Positions 55,805 to 64,000 of a stretch of DNA of 64,000 nucleotides are shown here, in pieces. Each line of letters opens with the position of its first letter. Within the stretch, counting starts at the first letter, position 1. The notes under the pieces are model-generated. The model was given only the letters and a program-made list of their open reading frames with translations. It was not told the DNA's origin and made no database searches. The DNA comes from Lineus longissimus (lineage: Eukaryota > Nemertea > Pilidiophora > Heteronemertea > Lineidae): contig NC_088317.1 of NCBI RefSeq assembly GCF_910592395.1, positions 18,152,039-18,216,038 on the forward strand. Reading direction: 5' to 3'. The translations under genes were made by a program, and so were the position numbers.

Positions 55805-58800
55805 TTTAATAGTTTTTCATTGGAAATCAAAAATCGACAACTTTTTTCATGTTTGTGTCCAGTCTTTTTGTACATCCTACGCGCCGCTTGCGCTCCGTCA
55901 TAGCCAGGCAACACGAGAACCCTATTTACCTAGGAGAGACACCCTGCCAAACAACCAGAGGACAAATGGACAAACAGCAGACTCACATTGCCAACCATCT
56001 CAATACCGCTCTAGCCTTAAGTTAACCTAATGGGTTGAGGGCTAAGTGATGCTTTTTGTGAAACAACGCTTTCTAGACAAAGCCTTGACAGTCTCATCCT
56101 TTTTCCTAGGCTGTGATGTGTCTTTTCCCACTATTTCCTGCCAGCATCACAAATGTTCTATTTTACACAAAACAACACTATAAGCTTAACTTCCGACAGT
56201 CAGGCAAATACACCAAGAAACATGACGGAAATCCACCCACATACCCCAGTAATTGTAATATTCATATTGAAAGGGAACCCCCTATAACACAGTCTTCTTG
56301 GCAGCATCTAAATTGCCTGATTATTTTTTCAGTTCCGCAGCGCAGGTTTCAAGTTTGCCACTTTGACATGCACAATATCTCAAGAATTTTTTTCTCGTGA
56401 AAGAAATGATGAAAAAAAGCGGAGGGATATTGATCGGTGTAGCCCCGGGGAAGATATGTCGAGTTATGAGTGATTAAGGAGAAATAAGCTCTCAAACATG
56501 TTCAATGGCAAAACCTTCTAGAATCATACACGGTTTGCTGTTTTTTAACATCTAAGTTTTGCCACCTGATATCTTCAAATGGCGAAAGAGTGATCAAAAA
56601 CAAAATGCAAATACTCTGGGGAAATGATTGACGACGTGAAGTCCATTCTGTATTTCTGATTAGGGACAATTATCAGAAAACGCCACTGAAAATTTGAGCA
56701 GACAAATAAGATGATTTAACCCTTAGTGACTTTGAAAAACAAGGACAAATGCTGCGATATGATACAGGTAGTCTTGTGTGTCAGACAATACTACTACACA
56801 CCTTTGCTTAATTCCATTATCAACATATATCATTACACTTTATACACAATTCTAAATTCAAACCAGGCATATGCATATACATGTACTATAACTATGATAT
56901 AATTGATGCTTTTAACAAACCCTTAGAACACTTTGCACACCTTTTAACACACTTTATGAATCTTTAAAAACCTCAAACTTCCTAATTCCCATAAACATTG
57001 CTACATAATTCTCACGGGTTTGTGCCACTCACGGCTCTAATTAGTAAAACTTTCACAAATTTAGCTCTCCTCCACAGAATCCCTGTGAGATTTGGGTTGT
57101 CTCATCAAAGTGAGTTAATTTGTTGTATAGTGTGTGGCAGAAAGAATGGATAGCTACTACATATAAGACACGGACAATTTTAGGAATGCTCTGATGGAGA
57201 TTAGTGGTAGAGTGGTTGGAGATCAAGGCTCATGCGCTAGGTCATGGGAAATCAGAGAATTATACGCAGAAATTATAGGGAATTATCATAAAATAAGGTA
57301 AATATACGTCGGTTGTGAAAGGGTTAATGAGCTAACATGTTGCAGGACAAGATCTGGTGTTACAGTTAATTGTAACCAAGCATAAATGGATTGCAATGCA
57401 TTAATAATCATGGCGCCTAAAAACAACATGCCGTCACTGATATTGCAAGGATAAAAAACGCGTGTTGACTTAATTGCTGTGAAATTTATTGCATGATTTG
57501 TTCCATAATTTGTAAAATTTCAATTAGTAATAGACTAGAGTTTAACACTCATCTCAGATGGATTGGCAGCTGTAAGCTGGCGTTGTTTCTTACGTCTTTA
57601 TATCTGATGTTCATTGCATCAAATTGCCAACTGATGCCTGCTGAAGATAGGCAGAAACCTACATAAAACTAGACATTCATTTGAAATTATAGGAAGCAAA
57701 CAAGAACTCATCCACTACATCTCATCCACTTTCCTAAGACAGATGCACACTAAAATGCCAAGTAACTTCTTTCTAAATCGGTATTTTTTTTGATAGCAAT
57801 TCTGCCTAAAAGTAAATTTTTACACGCAGGAGGTTTAGAAGTCATGAAATGATGAGTCTGTTGCGTGTATTTGGTCCATAGAGATGAGATGGTGCTAAAA
57901 AACTGAAGAAGTTTTAATGTGAAGATGTTGACCTTAAAACTGCAAATATCTCTCCCCTCATAGAAGTATGTAAGAACTTTCGGCTCGAAGCACTAATTAC
58001 CTTCGCCAATTAAAAACTCAATCATAAATCTTGCCCCCCAGCAATTTACCCGAGGGAAAAAAAGGTATCGAAAAGTGTTTCATCATGTTAAGGGGAGTTT
58101 GCCAGTACTCAGCACCTGCAGAAAGGGGCTACATGGGTGAAGCAGAAGGTGACCTGACTTTTCATTAAACCATGCTTCCCTGCCATACCATGCTAGCTTT
58201 TTCAGAGTAGTTGCCAAAGCCAGACTCTTTTGAAAGTCTGATCATACATCTTTTCATCGTAGCTCTGGAATTGCCCGTGGCAGGATGTTGCCAATCAAGA
58301 TCTCCATCACTTACTAGCCTGAAGGGGACGCCTTCCGCTCGAAAAAATGATTGTCATGTGAGCGTGATTGACTGATTGGAAAATTCATACGGGCCTAAAA
58401 ACAAGCCAGTCTTGTTTTCAGAAAACCGTCAGGAAACTTCACACAAATCTTCGGGGAGTGTGGTTGAACAATGGAAGTGCATCAGACTTGCTATCGGAAG
58501 GTTGTTGGAAGAGGGGTCGGACAGTTACTCTCAACTAGGGTGAAATGGTCGGGTGTAGCACAGTTCGTGCACTTTTTGATTTCTACAGAAAGGCTTCTGG
58601 AGTGGGCTGGGGAATGAATGCAAAGCGCTTCGAGACTGTAGTACGCCCATCACCAGCAACTGCTTATTTCGTTTGATTTGATGCACATGGTTAGAACATT
58701 ACTTGTTGCTAGAACTGTCGTAGTCAAATTTCCATTGAGTTCTAGGATGGTTTTCCAATGACACACTCAACGCGCACAATTGTGTACCCATGAGCAAAGA

Positions 58801-59225
58801 AAATGGAACCACTATCTACATTGTAACATCAAATCGCACCATTAGAGCTTTTAAAACACTTTGAACTCTTAAAAACTTTAAATGCACTTCCCGGCAGATC
58901 TGGTAAGTGCAAAGGAAAATCTGCTTCTCAGAACGCGCTATAAAGTTTAAATTGGTTAATGTAGTTTAAGATGCACCCATTCTCTTGTAAATGTGTTATG
59001 TGTTTTAAAGTTTAACCGGAACGTGAGCTCCAATTTCTGCTTTTGTGGCGTGAGCACTGTACACGACATTCGGCTTTTTGATGTTCATGCTTTTTGCAAA
59101 TCCACTGTTACATGCAAACTTAGGCACAACATGTTCAACTCTAATGCATTAACTGTTTTACTTTGGCTGCAAATATGGTCCACTACAATTGTAAATATGT
59201 TGACAATCAGTGCCATTACAATTTC
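55805..59225. other. AT-rich non-coding stretch
   Basis: No supported gene, RNA or transposon is recognised. The frame at 56113-56400 is not supported by any other signal. Confidence 0.4.
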
Positions 59226-59227
59226 AA

Positions 59228-59466
59228 AGTAACACCAAATCAAGCAACAATGCGCAATATATGTCTGAACGAAATATTTGCCAATGTAACTCTTAACTTA
59301 CACAACGAAATTATAACTTCATCTTTGAGGTAATACTAGTAATAGCAATAGTAACACCAAATCAAGCAACAATCGCGATATATGTTTTAACGAAATATTT
59401 GCCAATGTAACTAATAACTTACACAACGAAATTATAACTTCATCTTTGAGATAATACTAGTAATAG
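59228..59466. repeat. 122-bp tandem duplication, two units
   Basis: The units start 'agtaacaccaaatcaagcaa' at 59228 and 59350 and are about 93% identical by eye over their whole length. No frame is conserved between them. Confidence 0.9.
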
Positions 59467-59469
59467 CTC

Positions 59470-62400
59470 ATGCCGACTTTGATTATTCACCTGACAGCCC
59501 CACTATTCAAATTTTCCAAACGCGTTGCACCCTAAACAATTCCGTCCCAAGCTACATTAATAAAATCAATACCATCACAGAAGTCACTTTTATTAAAAAA
59601 GACACATCTATTGATTTATAGTGAAGTGCAGCCTTGCCGGTCGAAGATAAATCCAACCTGGATGCATTTTATATTTAGATCTTGGCGATTCAAGTCAGTT
59701 CTAAATCAGATTGAGCGAAGTGTCGGTCGACATCAATTTGGGAACCGGCGTGTGCAGGGCACATGAAGCGTAAAATACTAACGGAATATCGATTTCTTAA
59801 CGTTACAATGTAGATGTATGGTGAAGTTACGGAACTTGGGGCCATTTTAGAGTTTAACGCTTTCTAGTGATTGGTTCAGAAGATAGGGGACATTGTTTTG
59901 ACGGAAAAATTATGGGAAATTATGAGTTTTTGTTTGTGATATCACAACATCGTTTCATGTGCGGCCTGAAGAAACCACTGCAGATACAATAAACCGCCAT
60001 TCTTTTCCCTGCTTTATTTTTAGCGATTTGTGTGGGCATTAGATTAAAGAAGCATGTCCCATGTTAACAACACCCTGTACATCATCTTCTCGAAACCAAC
60101 TAAAATGCAACTTAATCACACTAACATTGATAAAATGTAATATGAAATATATTTGAAACCACCCTATTCTTATTAGTTTTTCAATATCCAGAAGGCATTT
60201 AATGAGTTAATGGCAATTTCATTAGAAAGCGACTCAATATAACGAAAACGAAGATGTTGTACACGGAGTGCACTGTATACGGGATCAGTGATATAATCGA
60301 ATGATATTTTCATTCATCGCCGATAATTTGATGCGTCAGATTCGTTGCTCAAGCAAAGAATTGGTAGGACGCATGTTCGTTAATTTCGCTAAAATGATGT
60401 TATCTCAAATGCTGCTGAGCTTGCGCTACTGGCGCTACTTAATACTGTTACTTTGTGTTGCTGACCAAAAAGCCAAACACTCATGCCCCATAGCCTTAAA
60501 GCTTCTCAACACAAACACCATCCAATGTAGTGTAGGCGCCTCTAAATGATGCAAATGGCCTTCTTTCTGACCATCCCAAACAAATGAGCATCTACATTTT
60601 TAATGCTGTTCTCACCCTTTGGTCCCCAGGCTCTCATTTACCTGTGTATACCCCACCTCTGGCTCCGAGCCGTATGAAGCTGAAATGGCAACATCTTAGT
60701 CCATCTTGTTATTCAGAACACACTCAGTCGACGGCCTGTGGTTTTTGGCTGTGAGAAACATCAAAAGATCACCCATTTTCTTTGAAATAGGAGAAGGGAA
60801 ACGTGTGCACTGGCCTTATACGGAAAGTTTACTAATCTGCTAGTTTTATGCCAATACTGAAACGCCTAATGTGTAGGTTGTCAGTTTCAGTGTGACTCAA
60901 TTCAAAATGCAGGTCCATCACATCTTGTAATATATATATATATATACCAAATGTTATTTTGATAAATATTGTACAAGTCCGAAAAATGAGAATGTCTGCC
61001 AAATTTCGTCAAAAAAAGAAAACTGAACTCATTACAGACATCACCATCGAAAGCATATATTTGCTTCACCTTTAATATACCTGAAAAACAAAAAGTCAGC
61101 ATATACTCAAACTACTTTCCACAAGTTTCTAGTTGGGTTGAAACTAACAGCGTAAACTTTACCAACTACTAAACTCTAATCTGCCGAAAAATCTATATAT
61201 GTTCACTAGTTGCATAGCAACCCGTAAAACAGACAAAGCCACCAACCAGGCGTTGACAAACTGAAAGGAAACGCAAATGCCAATTGCCAAATTTTGGAGT
61301 ATAAGTTTATATCCGAAAATCGGATACGACAAATGTTTGAAAATTGATTTTGATGACAAGTGAGTTAAAACGTTGTTCAAAATATGTGGCATAAGTGGAA
61401 GGTAAATGAAGTGCACTGGTGATGAAGTTTTCAATATCATTCCCACATAGATGCCAGCACTGGCCAAAAAAACTACATCTTATTGCACTCAACACTAGAT
61501 TATTAAAGAGGACAATTGGCAAGAGTTTGGGGACCCATTGGCGGTCTCCAGATGATAAGATGCATAGTTTAGAAACATGGCCCGGCTTATATGACTTATC
61601 ACTAATATGTACATCACATCGAAGGCAATATTGCATAACGAAAGAGTAAGGGTATTCATCTTTTGAACCAAACTGTTCTACTAAAAGAGCATATCAAATG
61701 GGTGTACTAACAGAAATGTAAACCACGTTAGGCATTAAATATGCCAAGATGCCATCCCTATAGTTTGGACGTTATGAATTAACTATCCTATGAGTATTCA
61801 AATAGATGGGAGACAGTAACTGCTTGATTAATAGTAATAATACAAAACAATAAAGAGAGAATGATATATTACCCTACATGGAATGATATATATTGCCATA
61901 CATGTATTAGCGGAAAGTTGGTAGGTATCACTTTATGATAGCCTTCCAATATGGTCAACCTTCTGTACTGTGAACATGTATGATATCAGTCTCCCATTCA
62001 ATACAGCATCATTGATACAAAGCATCATTTAAATGGCAGTTGCATTGCCGAGGATCTTCACTCATCTTTTGATAACACTAGGAACCCAAAATGAAGCAAT
62101 AAACAGAACTTACACACTTTTGGGACACCCTGTAGGAACTTTTTAAAGCACTCACCTTCTGATTGTTATCACAGCAATATTACAGCGAGTATTCCAGAGA
62201 GATTAGGCCACGGACAACAAGTGCAAACTCTGAGATCTTATCCAATGTATTCACAGAGATTATGTACATTGACACCTCGAAAATCAGCTGTTTTAAACAA
62301 AATCACACCTTCTGAATATCAAGCAAATGATTCTGAGCCAAATCCTTCCCAAGCAATCCGTTCTACTTATAATAAACCTAAAATGATTGCAATATAATCC

Positions 62401-64000
62401 TCGAAATCTAAATTCCAAGTGAAATTGACAATAGATGTACCGTGACCAGATAATCCATGTGGAGTCACATCGACACTGTGCGATGCTATGAAAACTCACG
62501 CAGCGAGCACCAATGATCGAAGCAGCTTGTCATAGATTTTTCCCGAGTTGCGCTAGGCGTAGGATAATGTCTTGTCTCTTGTTGCCAATGTTATAAGAGT
62601 AACACCAATTTTGGTTAGGTTAGGCTATATTGTATCCATTTGTAGTCATGATGCTAAGTGTTGCTATGAAACCAGCGAAACAATGAAACTAAAAGATAGA
62701 GTGTGCTAGAGGAAGGGAAAAGTGAGTGTTATACTAGAACTAACCAGGGCTCTCTTCCAGAGCTGGTTATCATGGTGACAAACCAAGAACAATGCATGTT
62801 CTCCTCCATGATGGCACCTCTAGAGCCTTCAGTTTCAAACGTGCCATTTTCCTGGTCGACTGAATTGGATTTCCTCAATTTTGTTAAGAATTCGGGTCCA
62901 CAAGGACATCGAATCTTTTCAACAAGTATATAGCAAATTGCCCTTGGGAAAATGAAAACCGATCTAGTTAAAAAACACCATCTAATCTGCTACGAAGGTC
63001 ATTCTCATGGCTCTCACGTTACATGTGTGACGGCAGATTTGATCAACAAACCCATCTCTTTAGCAGGGAGCCCTCCATTATTTTCCTCAATCGCATCAAC
63101 TGCTCCCGGCCAAATTGAAAAAGTGAAATCGATTTAAGGACGACGTCTTAGTATTCATAGAAAACTGTCATATACATTTGCAGCCAAATTGAGTACGCGT
63201 ACAAAATTTTCATAATGGAAATCTCGACTATTGCTCTTGATTGAAAACCGCCTGTCCTGATATCCATGAAACGCAAACACGTTAAAATAGGGCGACACCG
63301 CGTCCCAAACCACTGGGCTTGTTAATGTGAAATAAGCAATAGGTCGTTTTGAGTCTAAATGGAAACTAGCACGTAAGTCCTTTGTGATTGGTGGATATGT
63401 GAGAAAATTGGAAATTGCGGCAGGAATGCTGTTAGAATGTTATTTTGTTTCGGAAACTGAAACCATTTGCGGTTTCATTTCTGTGATACGCTTTGTGAAG
63501 CTACAGATTTGATTGGTAAATTTCCTGTAGATATTGCGTGTAGAATCTTTTGAAAAACGGCCCCCGATTGAGTAAAATAGGGGACACTGAATTCATAGTG
63601 CAACTGAGTTTGGTAGAGGGGTCATTTTGTTGAGTTTTTCTCTGATATTCCAACAATCTATAACTCCCTTACTCATGTTACTGACTACTTTTAGCATAAC
63701 CCTTTATTGAGATATGCAGGCATATATTACACATGAACTCTGAACCCATTCAGACTCCCCACACCTCTTTCTTGCCTGCTAGACTCGCACTTCCAGCATC
63801 CTAACTAGCCGTCAAATACAAGGACTACTGCTTCTGTAACTGCAAGTTAAGAATCCTGTTACCAGTGGCATCTTCAACCCGCATTATTGCCTGTAACAGG
63901 CCATCAAGTGGTCTGTTCAAGCGTCTGTTCAGCTTGATGAATAGCCATTTCAACATCGAAATATCCAACAGAAATCCTGTGTATATGCACTGTCTGCACA
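59470..64000. other. AT-rich non-coding stretch
   Basis: No supported gene. A (TA)n run lies at about 60930-60948. An acceptor-like tract CTTTTTGTTTTTCAG on the minus strand (AG near 61082) precedes a short frame (ILKVKQIYAFDGDVCNEF) that could be a small exon, but no good donor pairs with it. Remaining frames are short and unsupported. Confidence 0.35.

Overview
The window looks like nuclear DNA of an invertebrate animal, probably a marine lophotrochozoan such as a mollusc or brachiopod; the species cannot be fixed from sequence alone. Long AT-rich non-coding stretches carry short exon-like pieces with GT/AG splice signals. tRNA-derived SINEs of the type common in marine invertebrates are present, as are non-autonomous elements with (ACG)n tracts. 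There is no prokaryotic gene organisation. Most ORFs outside the 8.5-14 kb region are short chance frames or repeats.

The main object is a structurally complete DIRS1-like tyrosine-recombinase retrotransposon at about 7708-14480, coded on the minus strand. It has three long open frames in the order Gag, reverse transcriptase/RNase H, tyrosine recombinase. Its inverted terminal repeats are 164 bp and identical base for base. A 97-bp internal complementary region joins complements of the two outer ends, the hallmark used to rebuild the ends through a circular intermediate. The element is clearly GC-rich in an AT-rich host. Intact frames and identical ends suggest a recent insertion. About 1.3 kb to its right, on the same strand, lies a well-delimited exon (15819-15981) for a single-pass membrane segment, so the element may sit in an intron of that gene.

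From 36 to 56 kb is a repeat mosaic. An inverted pair of diverged repeats lies at 36.15-36.62 and 39.70-40.12 kb. A larger, older inverted duplication (arms 40.29-43.18 and 52.81-54.95 kb) has five colinear homologous blocks, including a shared splice donor, a shared splice acceptor and a shared 48-bp minisatellite. This looks like a duplicated spliced transcription unit, now divergent, whose first exon is open in one arm and stopped in the other. Three copies (A, B, C) of one non-autonomous family, with ~300-bp internal subrepeats and an (ACG)n tail, lie in and around it. Copy A interrupts one unit of a 203-bp tandem duplication, so its empty site is visible next door. Also present are a pogo/Tigger-like MITE (44298-44873), a 1.27-kb TIR element (50761-52034) and a nested pair of fold-back elements (55131-55800).

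The remainder (1-7.7, 14.5-36 and 56-64 kb) is AT-rich intronic or intergenic DNA with a few SINE relics, degenerate tandem repeats and low-confidence exon candidates.
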